A DNA stretch of 64,000 nt from Dinoroseobacter sp042096155 (GCA_042096155.1 JBELMC010000001.1:1-64000), one strand, 5' to 3'; positions 41,874-51,214 are shown, counted from the stretch's first letter. Notes: generated from the letters alone by a model not told the origin. Made by a program: numbers and translations.

Positions 41874-44372
41874 TCAGAACCGCTCCAGCAAGCGGCGCAG
41901 ATACTCACGTTCCGCTTCAGGGCGGCTTTGTTGCGCGGATCGGCGGCGAATTTCATCAAGCAATTCGCGGGCCCGCGCTTGCGTATCTTCGCCACTCAAC
42001 AGAGAATCTTCGCTGTTCATTCGGCCTTGATTGCCCGCTTCGCGTCCCAGCGGATCGGTCGAAGCGCTGTCTTGCTGGCCCCCGTCTCGTGACCCATCCT
42101 GGTCTCGGCGATCCCTGCGCTGTTGCGTGTCGTCGATCATCTCAGCCAGATCGCGCATACCATCGCGCAGCGCGTCAATCGCGTCGGATTGACTGTCGAG
42201 CGCATCGGCGAGATCGCCGTCTTCAAGCGCGTCGGCCGCGTCTTCCATGGCGCGCTCCGCTTGTTGCAAACTTTCGCGCGCCGCGTCGCCTTCCGGCGTA
42301 CCTGCCCCAGGCAGGGCGCGACGTTGTTGTTCGACCTGATCCCGCAAGTCCTGTTGGCGCTGAGCCAAATCTTGGGCGCCCGGCGCGTCTGTCTGCGGAC
42401 GGCTTTGCCCCGGCTGTTGGCCTTGTCGATCGTCACGCTGCATATCCTGAAACGAATCGTCAGACAGCTGTTGCTGATCTCGCAAGGTATCTTGCAGCTG
42501 TTCCATCGCCTGCGCACCGGGTGATTGGCCGTTCTGTCCTTCGGCCACATCCATATTTTCCATCATCTGCATCAGCTGATCGAGCAGCGCTTGCGCCTCC
42601 TGCATACGGCCTTCATTCATCAGCCGTTCAATCTCGTCGAGCATGTCTTGCAGCTGGTCGCTGGTGATCTGCTCGGAGTCGGGGCGGGGCGGTTGCGGTT
42701 GGGTATCAGAATTGCGGGCCTCTTGCGCGCGCTGTTGGATGTAGTTGTCCATCGCCTCGCGCAGCTCTTGCATGAGCCGGGCGATTTCGTCTTCGGAGGC
42801 GTCCCGGCGCATGGCTTCTTGCAGGGCCTCTTGGGCGCGCTCCAGACGTTCCAGCGCGTCTGCCAAGCTGCCCTCTTCAAACAGCACGGCGGCGTCCCAC
42901 AAAAGTGCTGCAATTTCATCGCGAACGGAAGGGGTTACACCGTCTTCCAACGCTCCGATCAAGCGCGCCGTCGCTGTCGAGAGCTGCAAGAATGCCGCGT
43001 CATTGATCATGAAACCGTCCGGGCGATGACTGATCGCGCGCAACACCTGACTAACCCGCAGGCTGTTGTCACGGCTCCAGAGCAGGTCGCGGCGCTGCTC
43101 GATCACCGCAGCCGCTGTGGGGTTGAAAAAGCGTCGCCCCGGCAGAACCATCGCGAACGGTTCGGATCGACCGGTCTGGGCCAGATCGTCTTGCGCATAA
43201 AGTGTTAAGGCAACCGGCAGATTGGCCCAGGGATGCTCCGAAAAATCCTCAGCCAGCACTTCACGGAACGCGGCCCGATTTCCGGTGACCGTCAGCGGGA
43301 TCGGAATGCTGAGAGGCGCGCGCGGCTCCGGATCGGTTTGCAGACCATATCGGCGCGCAATCCCGTCCAGATCAAGGACGAAATCCGCCCGCCCAGCAAT
43401 CACGCCAAAATCATCGGTGGCCCTGAAGGGCAGCCTCATCTCGCCCGCCCCGACGCGGCGCAAGGGTCCGTCGACCTTGATGCTGGGCGCGCCATCGACT
43501 GCGACCGCGATATTCCAGCGTTGACCAGATGGACCCTCAACAGACAAATCCCCCGCGCGGGCGACGGTGATTTCTTGGACCGGCTCTGTGCTGGGCGGCC
43601 CGCCTGGATTTTGGGACACGGTTTCGGCGACACTCAAGCGCCCGTCCGCCCCATAAAGCCGCATTGTCAAACGGGAGCCTTGGAGCAGTGACAGGCCACC
43701 TGAAATCTCATTTAAATACAAGCTGGGCAAACCGGTATAGCTGGGTGGATCGGCCCAACCCTCCCAGGCGGGCCCAGTCGCGCGCGCTTGGCCACCGCTG
43801 ACGGGCAAAAACGACATGTCAGACCGAAATCCAGTGCCAAACACCACTGAGATGACGACAAAAATCGCGGCAATATAGCGCAAACCGACGCGGTCAAACC
43901 GCGACAATTTCAGATCAGGTGGAACCGCACGTGCTGATTTCGCCATCGCCGCGACGCGGGCCAGATGGGCGCGCCAAAGCGCCTGCGCCGCTGGATCATC
44001 GCCGCCAAGCGCCAGCGTATCGGTCAGGGTTTGCATGGGCCGGCCCTCGGTGGCGCGATCCAGGCGCGCGGCCGCCGCTGCCCAGGATGCAAACCGCACA
44101 CGCCACACGCCCCAGATCAGCGCGCCAAGCGCGACCACAGCGGCCAAAGCGCTCAGGCCCCACACCAGCGGGAGCGGCAGCGCGTCTTGCACCCCAAAGG
44201 CCACCGCGCTCAGCGCCAATCCGATCGTCACCCAGAGCGGCCAAAATGCACGTGCGATTGCCTCGGTCCACAGGCCCAAACGGGTCAGCCAGACCGGGCG
44301 CTTCAAAGCGATCAGCGCGGCATGAGACGGGTCTCGTTGCGCGAATTTGGGCGTTGGGTTGGTCTTGGTCAT
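41874..44372 (-). CDS. TIGR02302 family membrane protein
   Basis: An 832-residue protein of the TIGR02302/DUF4175 family known from alphaproteobacteria. It starts with two close membrane helices (ARAFWPLWVTIGLALSAVAFGV and VWGLSALAAVVALGALIWGV) and a third near residue 165 (RYIAAIFVVISVVFGTGF). A large periplasmic-like beta-rich region (about 190-430) and a helical region follow; from about 560 on the chain is extremely rich in Q, D, E, R and M (QQPGQSRPQTD, QQRRDRRDQDGS), probably coiled coil or disordered. The function is not established. It lies 48 bases after lysA on the same strand. Confidence 0.88.
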   Translation of the reverse strand: MTKTNPTPKFAQRDPSHAALIALKRPVWLTRLGLWTEAIARAFWPLWVTIGLALSAVAFGVQDALPLPLVWGLSALAAVVALGALIWGVWRVRFASWAAAAARLDRATEGRPMQTLTDTLALGGDDPAAQALWRAHLARVAAMAKSARAVPPDLKLSRFDRVGLRYIAAIFVVISVVFGTGFRSDMSFLPVSGGQARATGPAWEGWADPPSYTGLPSLYLNEISGGLSLLQGSRLTMRLYGADGRLSVAETVSQNPGGPPSTEPVQEITVARAGDLSVEGPSGQRWNIAVAVDGAPSIKVDGPLRRVGAGEMRLPFRATDDFGVIAGRADFVLDLDGIARRYGLQTDPEPRAPLSIPIPLTVTGNRAAFREVLAEDFSEHPWANLPVALTLYAQDDLAQTGRSEPFAMVLPGRRFFNPTAAAVIEQRRDLLWSRDNSLRVSQVLRAISHRPDGFMINDAAFLQLSTATARLIGALEDGVTPSVRDEIAALLWDAAVLFEEGSLADALERLERAQEALQEAMRRDASEDEIARLMQELREAMDNYIQQRAQEARNSDTQPQPPRPDSEQITSDQLQDMLDEIERLMNEGRMQEAQALLDQLMQMMENMDVAEGQNGQSPGAQAMEQLQDTLRDQQQLSDDSFQDMQRDDRQGQQPGQSRPQTDAPGAQDLAQRQQDLRDQVEQQRRALPGAGTPEGDAARESLQQAERAMEDAADALEDGDLADALDSQSDAIDALRDGMRDLAEMIDDTQQRRDRRDQDGSRDGGQQDSASTDPLGREAGNQGRMNSEDSLLSGEDTQARARELLDEIRRRSAQQSRPEAEREYLRRLLERF

Positions 44373-44420
44373 CAGCGCTCCGATTATATGGTATGCCCGA
44401 TGCGCCGGACGCCCCGCGCA

Positions 44421-45686
44421 CTACAACCACGCTGGAATGGTATCGCGCGCAATGATTTCGTCAAAGGTTGGACGGGCCCGGATGACGGCGAATTGATCAC
44501 CCCGGACCAAAACTTCTGGCACCAAGGGCCGGGTGTTGTATTCCGACGCCATCACAGCACCATAGGCGCCCGCCGAGCGAAAGGCGACCATTTCGTCCGG
44601 GGCCACCGGGGGCATGATCCGCCCCTTGGCGAAGGTATCACCGCTCTCGCAGACGGGGCCGACGATATCATATGCGGTTTGCTCAAGGCCTGGTGCGGGC
44701 TGGTGCACTGCGATGATGTCATGATGGGCGCCGTACATCGCCGGCCGGATCAGATCGTTCATCGCACCATCGAGGATCAAAAAATCCGTGCCATCGCCCT
44801 CCTTGACATAAATTACAGAACACACGAGTAGCCCGGCATTGCCCGAGATCAGACGCCCGGGCTCGATCTCGATTTCGCAGCCCAGATCGCCGACCGTACG
44901 CTGCACCATCGCGCCATATTCCGTCGGCAGAGGCGGCGCTTGGTTCGAGCGTGCATAAGGAATTCCCAAGCCGCCGCCCAGATCAAGACGGCTGATATCA
45001 TGGCCTTCTGCGCGCAACCGACGGGTCAAATCGGCAACCTTGCGATAGGCGGTCTCAAACGGCTCCAGCTGGGTCAGTTGTGAACCGATATGCACGTCGA
45101 TCCCAACCACCTTCAGCCCCGGCAATGCGGCAGCGCGCGCATAGACATCGGACGCCCGTTCAATCGGAATACCAAACTTGTCACCCTTCTTGCCCGTCGA
45201 GATTTTGGCATGGGTCTTGGCATCGACATCGGGGTTCACCCGCACCGTGATCGGCACATCGACCCCTCGGGCGGCGGCGACCTGCGACAGCGCCTCCATC
45301 TCCGGTTCGCTTTCAACATTGACCTGACGCACGCCGCCCGACAGCACCTGGTGCATCTCGGCCCTGGTCTTGCCCACCCCGGAAAACACGATCCGGTCTC
45401 CGGGCACGCCGGCCGCACGGGCCCGTGCATATTCGCCGCCCGAGACCACATCCATACCAGCCCCAAGATCCCCCAGCAGCTTCAGGATCGCCTGATTGCT
45501 GTTGGATTTCATCGCATAACAAATCGTATGCGGACCCCAGCTAAGTGCGTCGTCAAACAATGTGTAATGGCGGGTCAATGTTGCGGCGGAATACACATAG
45601 AACGGTGTGCCCACGGCGCGTGCAATCTCGGTCAGGGCAACGTCTTCTGCGTGCAAGACGCTGTCTTTATACAGAAAATGGTCCAT
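44421..45686 (-). CDS. lysA: Diaminopimelate decarboxylase
   Basis: LysA decarboxylates meso-diaminopimelate to lysine, the last step of lysine synthesis. The 421-residue fold-type III PLP enzyme has K60 in CYAMKSNSN (Schiff base lysine), the HIGSQ phosphate-contact motif (DVHIGSQLT), LDLGGGLGIPY, EPGRLISGNAG and VCESGDTFA with the catalytic cysteine. Two small genes (DUF2834 and mini-lipoproteins) and argH lie upstream on the same strand, suggesting one operon from argH to TIGR02302. Confidence 0.96.
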   Translation of the reverse strand: MDHFLYKDSVLHAEDVALTEIARAVGTPFYVYSAATLTRHYTLFDDALSWGPHTICYAMKSNSNQAILKLLGDLGAGMDVVSGGEYARARAAGVPGDRIVFSGVGKTRAEMHQVLSGGVRQVNVESEPEMEALSQVAAARGVDVPITVRVNPDVDAKTHAKISTGKKGDKFGIPIERASDVYARAAALPGLKVVGIDVHIGSQLTQLEPFETAYRKVADLTRRLRAEGHDISRLDLGGGLGIPYARSNQAPPLPTEYGAMVQRTVGDLGCEIEIEPGRLISGNAGLLVCSVIYVKEGDGTDFLILDGAMNDLIRPAMYGAHHDIIAVHQPAPGLEQTAYDIVGPVCESGDTFAKGRIMPPVAPDEMVAFRSAGAYGAVMASEYNTRPLVPEVLVRGDQFAVIRARPTFDEIIARDTIPAWL

Positions 45687-45718
45687 TCGTTACATTGCCC
45701 CACGCACGAAAATTTGGA

Positions 45719-46036
45719 TCACCGGATCGGTGCCGACCGCAAAAACAGATACAATGGCAAGCCACAAGAAACCCCGATGCAGAACGTGGCCGGGATCGCG
45801 ATGAGGGCGATCCAGTTCTTGCGGACATAAACTTCGGCCAGCACAAACACCGTGAGCGCCACAGCTGCGATGGTCAAATCCCACACCAGTCCCGAGCTTG
45901 CCGCATTCACATGCCATGCATCGACCATCGCGCGGATCGACCAAGTGTTTTCCGAAAACCACTGGATGAAATAGTACATTGGATGGATTGCGCCCCAGAT
46001 CGCGAGGGCCAAAAAAATCAATCGATAAGGTGTCAT
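45719..46036 (-). CDS. DUF2834 small membrane protein
   Basis: From the ATG at 46036 the protein has 105 residues with three to four membrane helices: YRLIFLALAIWGAIHPMYYF, LVWDLTIAAVALTVFVLAEVYV, and WIALIAIPATFCIGVSCGLPLYLFLR. The pattern fits DUF2834, small integral membrane proteins of unknown function. It lies between the mini-lipoprotein genes and lysA, 32 bases before lysA. Confidence 0.8.
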   Translation of the reverse strand: MTPYRLIFLALAIWGAIHPMYYFIQWFSENTWSIRAMVDAWHVNAASSGLVWDLTIAAVALTVFVLAEVYVRKNWIALIAIPATFCIGVSCGLPLYLFLRSAPIR

Positions 46037-46037
46037 G

Positions 46038-46163
46038 TTATTGTCCTGCAAAAAGCCCAGAAGGGGCAGATTTACCTGGGGCCACGGGCCCGCCGCCCGC
46101 GCCACATCCACCCAGCGCAGCCAGCATCATCAGCACCACCGACAGGTGCACGGCCCGGATCAT
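46038..46163 (-). CDS. Mini-lipoprotein, 41 residues
   Basis: The frame MIRAVHLSVVLMMLAALGGC followed by GAGGGPVAPGKSAPSGLFAGQ has a lipoprotein signal with the cleavage box LGGC. The mature peptide is only about 22 residues and low in complexity. The ATG overlaps the stop of the preceding 51-residue lipoprotein gene by four bases (ATGA). It resembles the small lipoproteins (LptM/YifL type) often placed before lysA, where it may modulate the LptD assembly pathway; that comparison is by position and size. Confidence 0.6.
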   Translation of the reverse strand: MIRAVHLSVVLMMLAALGGCGAGGGPVAPGKSAPSGLFAGQ

Positions 46164-46315
46164 GGTCGCACCCGCAAACCAAACCCACCAAGGGTCAACC
46201 CAACGGCAGACACTTGCGGGTCCCCACTGTTGACATCGACATCCGCAGACAGGCGTGGCGGGCCGCTGGAACAGGCGGTCAACGCGACCAGCGTCGAGAA
46301 GGCTAGAAATCTCAT
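46160..46315 (-). CDS. Small lipoprotein, 51 residues
   Basis: Starts MRFLAFSTLVALTACSSGPP: a lipoprotein signal peptide with cleavage before the cysteine in LTAC. The mature part is about 36 residues, RLSADVDVNSGDPQVSAVGL and a glycine-rich end (GGFGLRVRP), consistent with short beta structure. Its ATG overlaps the argH stop by four bases and its stop overlaps the next mini-lipoprotein start. Function unknown. Confidence 0.65.
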   Translation of the reverse strand: MRFLAFSTLVALTACSSGPPRLSADVDVNSGDPQVSAVGLTLGGFGLRVRP

Positions 46316-47706
46316 CCCAATTGATCCTTCCATCGGGCAATCTGTGCACGGACTTGTGCGGGCGCGGTGCCGCCGTAGCTTGTGCGGCTGGCCACTGAAT
46401 TGTGAACGCCCAAAACAGTATAGACCTCTTGTGTGATGTCGCCATGCACCGATTGCATGTCCTGCAAACTCAGATCCGGCAGATCGCAGCATTTGGCCTC
46501 GGCCAGCGCGACCAACGCGCCGGTGACGTGATGCGCGTTGCGAAACGGCATATCGAGCGTCCGCACCAGCCAGTCCGCCAAATCCGTTGCCGTCGAAAAC
46601 CCAGACCTGGCTGCGTGTTCCAGCTGCGCGCGGTTGGCGGTCATGTCACGGACCATTCCTTCCATCGCGGCCATCGCCAGCATCCAGTTGTCGGCGGCAT
46701 CAAAGACTTGCTCTTTGTCTTCTTGCATGTCTTTGGAATAGGTCAGCGGCAAACCCTTCATCACCATCATCAGGGCGACATTCGCGCCAAAGATACGGGC
46801 CACTTTTGCACGGATCAGCTCAGCCGCATCCGGGTTCTTCTTTTGCGGCATGATCGACGAACCGGTCGAAAACCGATCCGACAGCGTCACAAACCGGAAT
46901 TGCGCGCTGGACCAGATCACCAGCTCTTCGGCAAAACGCGACAGATGCATCGCACTGATCGACGCGACCGACAGGAACTCAAGCGCAAAATCGCGATCGG
47001 AGACCGCGTCCAGCGAGTTCGCCGCGGGCCGGTCAAACCCAAGGGCCGCTGCGGTCACTTCGCGGTCGATGGGAAACGAGGTGCCCGCCAGCGCTGCGGC
47101 ACCAAGCGGATTTTCGTTCATACGCGCCCGCGCATCGCGCACGCGGCTGCGATCACGGCCCAGCATTTCGACATAGGCCAACATATGGTGGCCCCATGTG
47201 ACCGGTTGCGCGGTTTGCAAATGGGTAAAGCCGGGCATGACCCAATCGACACCCGCCTCAGCCTGACCCAAAAACGCGATCATCAAAGCGGTCAGACCAC
47301 GGTCTGCGGCATCCAATTGATCGCGCACCCAAAGTTTGAAATCCGTTGCCACCTGATCATTGCGCGAACGCGCTGTGTGAAGCCGACCGGCCGGTGCGCC
47401 GATCAAATCCTTCAGGCGCGCTTCGACATTCATGTGAATGTCTTCCAGAGCTGTCGAATACCTGAAGGTCCCGGTTTCTATTTCTGACAACACCGTGAGC
47501 AGACCTTCCCGGATCGCATCGGCATCGCTATCACTTATGATGCCCTGATCTGCGAGCATCGCAGCATGGGCGCGCGAGCCGTCAATATCTTGCCGGGCCA
47601 TCCGCTTGTCGAATTCAATAGAGGCGTTAATAGCCTCCATGATCGCATCCGGACCGGCAGCAAAGCGGCCGCCCCACATCGTATTGGAGGAAGACGTGTC
47701 AGACAT
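46312..47706 (-). CDS. argH: Argininosuccinate lyase
   Basis: ArgH splits argininosuccinate to arginine and fumarate, the last step of arginine synthesis. From the ATG at 47706 there are 464 residues (normal); the open frame extends upstream but that part is antisense to the thioredoxin-like gene. Seen: MWGGRFAAGPDAIMEAINAS, RLHTARSRNDQVATDF, MPGFTHLQTAQPVTWGHHM (His), and the flexible catalytic loop GSSIMPQKKNPDAAEL. It starts 30 bases from, and divergent to, the thioredoxin-like gene. Confidence 0.96.
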   Translation of the reverse strand: MSDTSSSNTMWGGRFAAGPDAIMEAINASIEFDKRMARQDIDGSRAHAAMLADQGIISDSDADAIREGLLTVLSEIETGTFRYSTALEDIHMNVEARLKDLIGAPAGRLHTARSRNDQVATDFKLWVRDQLDAADRGLTALMIAFLGQAEAGVDWVMPGFTHLQTAQPVTWGHHMLAYVEMLGRDRSRVRDARARMNENPLGAAALAGTSFPIDREVTAAALGFDRPAANSLDAVSDRDFALEFLSVASISAMHLSRFAEELVIWSSAQFRFVTLSDRFSTGSSIMPQKKNPDAAELIRAKVARIFGANVALMMVMKGLPLTYSKDMQEDKEQVFDAADNWMLAMAAMEGMVRDMTANRAQLEHAARSGFSTATDLADWLVRTLDMPFRNAHHVTGALVALAEAKCCDLPDLSLQDMQSVHGDITQEVYTVLGVHNSVASRTSYGGTAPAQVRAQIARWKDQLG

Positions 47707-47736
47707 ATCAGCCTTTCGCAATTGCAGAGCCCTCAT

Positions 47737-48339
47737 ATGCGCAACCTGATCGCGTTTGCAGTTTTCACACTCGGCCTGGTGGTGGCTGGTGTATACTGGT
47801 CCTACAGTGCCAGCACCACCCCTGGTGCGCCAATCCATCGCGATCCAGTTGATTACAGCGCGATCGCAGCCTTGCGCGAAGATCAGATGCGCAAACTGGT
47901 GTTTCATCCCGTCCCAAAAGCCGTCAGCACAGCCGGTTTCATTGATGAGACCGGCGCCGAGATGACACTGGCCGCGTTTCAAGGTCAGCATGTGCTGTTG
48001 AACTTTTGGGCCACTTGGTGTGCCCCATGCCGCAAAGAGATGCCATCGCTTGCACGTTTGCAGACATCCATGGGGGGCGATGAGTTCCAGGTGGTCACCC
48101 TGGCCACAGGGCGCAATTCACCCGTTGCCATTGATCAGTTCTTCGCCGAACAGGCTATTGTAGAGCTGCCGAAATACCGCGATCCATCCAGCGTTCTGGC
48201 CCGTGAGATGGGCATCGCCGGCTTGCCAATCAGTGTCATATTGAACCCTGAAGGACAGGAAATCGCGCGGCTGCGCGGTGATGCCGACTGGAATACCCCA
48301 TCGGCAAAAGCGATTCTCTCGGCCTTGATGGCGCCTTAA
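47737..48339 (+). CDS. TlpA-like thiol-disulfide oxidoreductase
   Basis: From the ATG at 47737 the protein has 200 residues with an N-terminal membrane anchor (LIAFAVFTLGLVVAGVYWSY), so it faces the periplasm. The thioredoxin fold has the WCAPC active site at residues 94-98 (C95, C98) and the cis-proline in GLPISVILNP. TlpA/ResA-type proteins keep cysteines reduced during cytochrome c maturation or similar processes. It is divergent from argH and its stop overlaps that of the convergent tag gene. Confidence 0.9.
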   Translation: MRNLIAFAVFTLGLVVAGVYWSYSASTTPGAPIHRDPVDYSAIAALREDQMRKLVFHPVPKAVSTAGFIDETGAEMTLAAFQGQHVLLNFWATWCAPCRKEMPSLARLQTSMGGDEFQVVTLATGRNSPVAIDQFFAEQAIVELPKYRDPSSVLAREMGIAGLPISVILNPEGQEIARLRGDADWNTPSAKAILSALMAP

Positions 48340-48908
48340 CGTACCAGTTTCATCACCCGCTTGCGGGCTGGACAATCGGTCAGGTGGTCATTGATCAAGC
48401 CACATGCCTGCATCCACGCGTACACAATGGTCGGACCACAGAACTTGAACCCGGCTTTCTTAAGATCTTCGCTGACCTGTCTGGACAAAGCGGTCTGGGT
48501 GGCGACATCGGAAAGCGTGTCCGGACTGTTTTGCAGCGGAACCCCACCGACATAATCCCAACAAAACTTATCAAATCCTTGATGTTGCTCGATCACTTGA
48601 TAGGCCCGCGCGTTTGTAATGGCAGCTGAAATTTTGCCCCGGTGCCGCACAATGCCCGGGTTTCGCACCAATCGCGCGATATCAGCCTCGCCCCAGGTCG
48701 CGATCACATCTGGGTCGAACCCTTCGAACGCTTCTCGAAAATTTTCACGCTTTTTCAATATGGTGATCCAACTCAGACCGGCCTGAAACCCATCAAGGAT
48801 CAACTTTTCCCACAACCCGCGCGAGGCATATTCGGGCACCCCCCATTCGTTGTCGTGATAGTCCACATAGATCGGGTCTCGACCGCACCACCCGCACCGC
48901 TCGCTCAT
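48336..48908 (-). CDS. tag: DNA-3-methyladenine glycosylase I
   Basis: Tag removes 3-methyladenine from alkylated DNA. From the ATG at 48908 there are 190 residues with the family N-terminus RCGWCGRDPIYVDYHDNEWGVP. The zinc snap of the family is visible: C5 and H18 at the N-terminus, and a His and Cys in NDHLTDCPAR near the C-terminus. LSWITILKKRENFREAF is the DNA-binding helix-hairpin region. An upstream extension of 13 residues is rejected. Confidence 0.93.
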   Translation of the reverse strand: MSERCGWCGRDPIYVDYHDNEWGVPEYASRGLWEKLILDGFQAGLSWITILKKRENFREAFEGFDPDVIATWGEADIARLVRNPGIVRHRGKISAAITNARAYQVIEQHQGFDKFCWDYVGGVPLQNSPDTLSDVATQTALSRQVSEDLKKAGFKFCGPTIVYAWMQACGLINDHLTDCPARKRVMKLVR

Positions 48909-49030
48909 TTTCAGACCCTTTGGAGAATTTTTATCAAATTGGAACAAACCGCGATCATTTACAAGATTTTAAGCCATTTCGCGCAGATGTGGTCACAATG
49001 ATTTTTTAGCGAATGACAAGGGGATGCATT

Positions 49031-49867
49031 ATGGCCCAAGAACAAATTGGACCCAGCTATGACGGGGTCGTTAATCCATTGGCTTTCGCGGTCAACGAGC
49101 GCGACAAAACTACACTCGAAATGGTGCGGGCGTCGGTCAAGCGGCGCGATGTTCTGCTGGCCTTTCAACCGGTGGTCGAAGCACACCGCACCACCCATGT
49201 GGCATTTTACGAAGGATTGATTCGCGTTTTGGACGAAACAGGTCGGGTGGTCCCGGCGCGCGACTTCATTTATGTGATCGAAAACCTCGAATTGGGCCGC
49301 CAGATTGACGTTCTGGCGCTGGATTCGGGCTGCCAAGCGCTGCACAATACACCAAACCTGCGCTTGTCGATCAATATGTCGGCCCGCTCGATGGGCTATC
49401 CCGCTTGGATGGAGACGTTGAAAAAATGGATCGCGTTGGACGACACAATTGCTGAACGGCTGATCCTGGAAATTACCGAAAGCTCTGCGATGACGGTCCC
49501 GGACCTGGTGACCGTATTTATGGCGGAGCTGCACCAATACGGCATTTCTTTTGCCCTGGATGATTTTGGCTCGGGGTTTACGTCCTTCCGCCACTTGCGC
49601 GATTTTTACTTTGATATCATCAAAATAGACGGTCAGTTCATTCGAAATCTGTCCTCCAACCCAGACAATCAGGTGCTGACCCAGGCGCTGATTCAAATCG
49701 GTCAGCAATTCGACATGTTCACGGTGGCCGAGGCTGTCGAAACCGAAGCCGAGGCACAATTTTTGCGAGACCTTGGCGTTGATTGTATGCAAGGCTATTT
49801 GTTTGGTGCGCCCACAACCACAGCATCTTGGGCCTCTGGGTACAAAGACAAGTGGTGCGAAAAATAA
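49031..49867 (+). CDS. Stand-alone EAL-domain cyclic-di-GMP phosphodiesterase
   Basis: From the ATG at 49031, after AAGGGG, the protein has 278 residues and is almost entirely an EAL domain without a GGDEF domain, sensor or membrane helix. The signature reads YEGLIRV, so EGL replaces EAL, but the metal-binding glutamate is kept. Other catalytic residues appear present: SINMSAR (Asn), ILEITES (Glu), LDDFGSG (both Asp), IKIDGQF (Lys), VAEAVET (Glu), MQGYLFG (Gln). It probably hydrolyses c-di-GMP to pGpG in the cytosol. An ATG at 49013 is an alternative start. Confidence 0.88.
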   Translation: MAQEQIGPSYDGVVNPLAFAVNERDKTTLEMVRASVKRRDVLLAFQPVVEAHRTTHVAFYEGLIRVLDETGRVVPARDFIYVIENLELGRQIDVLALDSGCQALHNTPNLRLSINMSARSMGYPAWMETLKKWIALDDTIAERLILEITESSAMTVPDLVTVFMAELHQYGISFALDDFGSGFTSFRHLRDFYFDIIKIDGQFIRNLSSNPDNQVLTQALIQIGQQFDMFTVAEAVETEAEAQFLRDLGVDCMQGYLFGAPTTTASWASGYKDKWCEK

Positions 49868-50028
49868 GCAACCGCACAGCTGCGACCATTCGTCAACCCG
49901 CTGAGACACCGTGTCCATTGTCCGAAGACCGGTCCCGTACTAAGCCCGCCTCACCGTCGTTGGCCCACGACGGGTGTTGACAGTGGGCATTTCGCCCGAT
50001 CACGGTCGAAAGGGAGTCCATCAGACCC

Positions 50029-51204
50029 ATGACAAACGTAGTAATTGCATCCGCCGCCCGCACTGCCGTCGGCAGCTTTTCCGGCTCTTTTGCGAATACC
50101 CCTGCGCATGATATGGGCGCGGCGGTCTTAAACGCGCTGGTCGAACGCGCTGGTGTCGACAAAGCCGATGTCTCTGAGACCATCATGGGTCAAGTCCTGA
50201 CGGGCGGCCAAGGCCAAAACCCAGCGCGGCAGGCGCATATCAACGCAGGTCTTCCGCAAGAATCGGCCGCATGGGGTCTGAACCAGGTCTGTGGTTCGGG
50301 TCTGCGCGCGGTGGCGCTGGGCGCACAACACATCATGCTGGGGGATGCATCGATCGTCTGCGCCGGTGGACAAGAAAACATGTCGATGAGCCCACATGTC
50401 GCAAACATGCGTCCGGGCCAAAAAATGGGCGACATGAAATTCGTCGATTCCATGATCCGCGACGGCCTCTGGGACGCGTTTAACGGCTATCATATGGGGC
50501 AAACCGCAGAAAACGTGGCTGAGAAGTGGCAAATCAGCCGTGACATGCAAGATGAATTCGCGGTTGGCTCGCAAAACAAAGCCGAAGCCGCACAAAATGC
50601 AGGTCGGTTCGAAGATGAAATTGTGCCGTTCACTCTTAAGAGTCGCAAGGGCGACATCATTTTTGACAAGGACGAGTATATTCGTCACGGCGCAACTATG
50701 GCCGCCATGCAGAAACTGCGCCCGGCGTTCACCAAAGACGGCAGCGTGACAGCAGCAAACGCATCGGGCTTGAATGACGGGGCGGCGGGCACGCTTTTGA
50801 TGTCTGCGGATGACGCCGAAAAACGCGGGATCGAGCCTTTGGCACGGATTGCCAGCTACGCCACCGCCGGTCTGGACCCATCGATCATGGGCGTCGGCCC
50901 GATCTATGCCTCGCGCAAAGCTTTGGATAAAGCCGGGTGGAAGGTCGAAGATCTGGAGCTGATCGAGGCCAATGAAGCCTTCGCGGCCCAAGCCTGTGCT
51001 GTTAACAAAGATATGGGTTGGGATCCCGCCATTGTGAACGTGAATGGCGGTGCCATTGCAATTGGCCACCCGATCGGTGCCTCGGGCGCACGAATTTTGA
51101 ACACTCTGCTGTTCGAAATGCAGCGACGTGGCGCGAAAAAAGGTCTTGCCACGCTGTGTATCGGCGGCGGTATGGGCGTCGCGATGTGCGTTGAACGCCC
51201 CTGA
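50029..51204 (+). CDS. phaA: Acetyl-CoA acetyltransferase (beta-ketothiolase)
   Basis: Condenses two acetyl-CoA to acetoacetyl-CoA, first step of polyhydroxybutyrate synthesis and entry to the ethylmalonyl-CoA pathway. The 391 residues carry the three thiolase catalytic motifs: C88 in LNQVCGSGLRAV, the histidine in AIAIGHPIGASGAR, and the second cysteine in LCIGGGMG near the C-terminus. Length and start (ATG after AAGGGAG) are normal. phaB follows 98 bases downstream with a hairpin between the genes; the polymerase phaC is not in the window. Confidence 0.95.
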   Translation: MTNVVIASAARTAVGSFSGSFANTPAHDMGAAVLNALVERAGVDKADVSETIMGQVLTGGQGQNPARQAHINAGLPQESAAWGLNQVCGSGLRAVALGAQHIMLGDASIVCAGGQENMSMSPHVANMRPGQKMGDMKFVDSMIRDGLWDAFNGYHMGQTAENVAEKWQISRDMQDEFAVGSQNKAEAAQNAGRFEDEIVPFTLKSRKGDIIFDKDEYIRHGATMAAMQKLRPAFTKDGSVTAANASGLNDGAAGTLLMSADDAEKRGIEPLARIASYATAGLDPSIMGVGPIYASRKALDKAGWKVEDLELIEANEAFAAQACAVNKDMGWDPAIVNVNGGAIAIGHPIGASGARILNTLLFEMQRRGAKKGLATLCIGGGMGVAMCVERP

Positions 51205-51214
51205 TCGTTATGCG

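Noticed and set aside
48959..49918. Long minus-strand frame (319 codons) opposite the EAL gene
   Set aside because: It is antisense to a clear EAL domain, starts without a ribosome site and has composition of a shadow frame.
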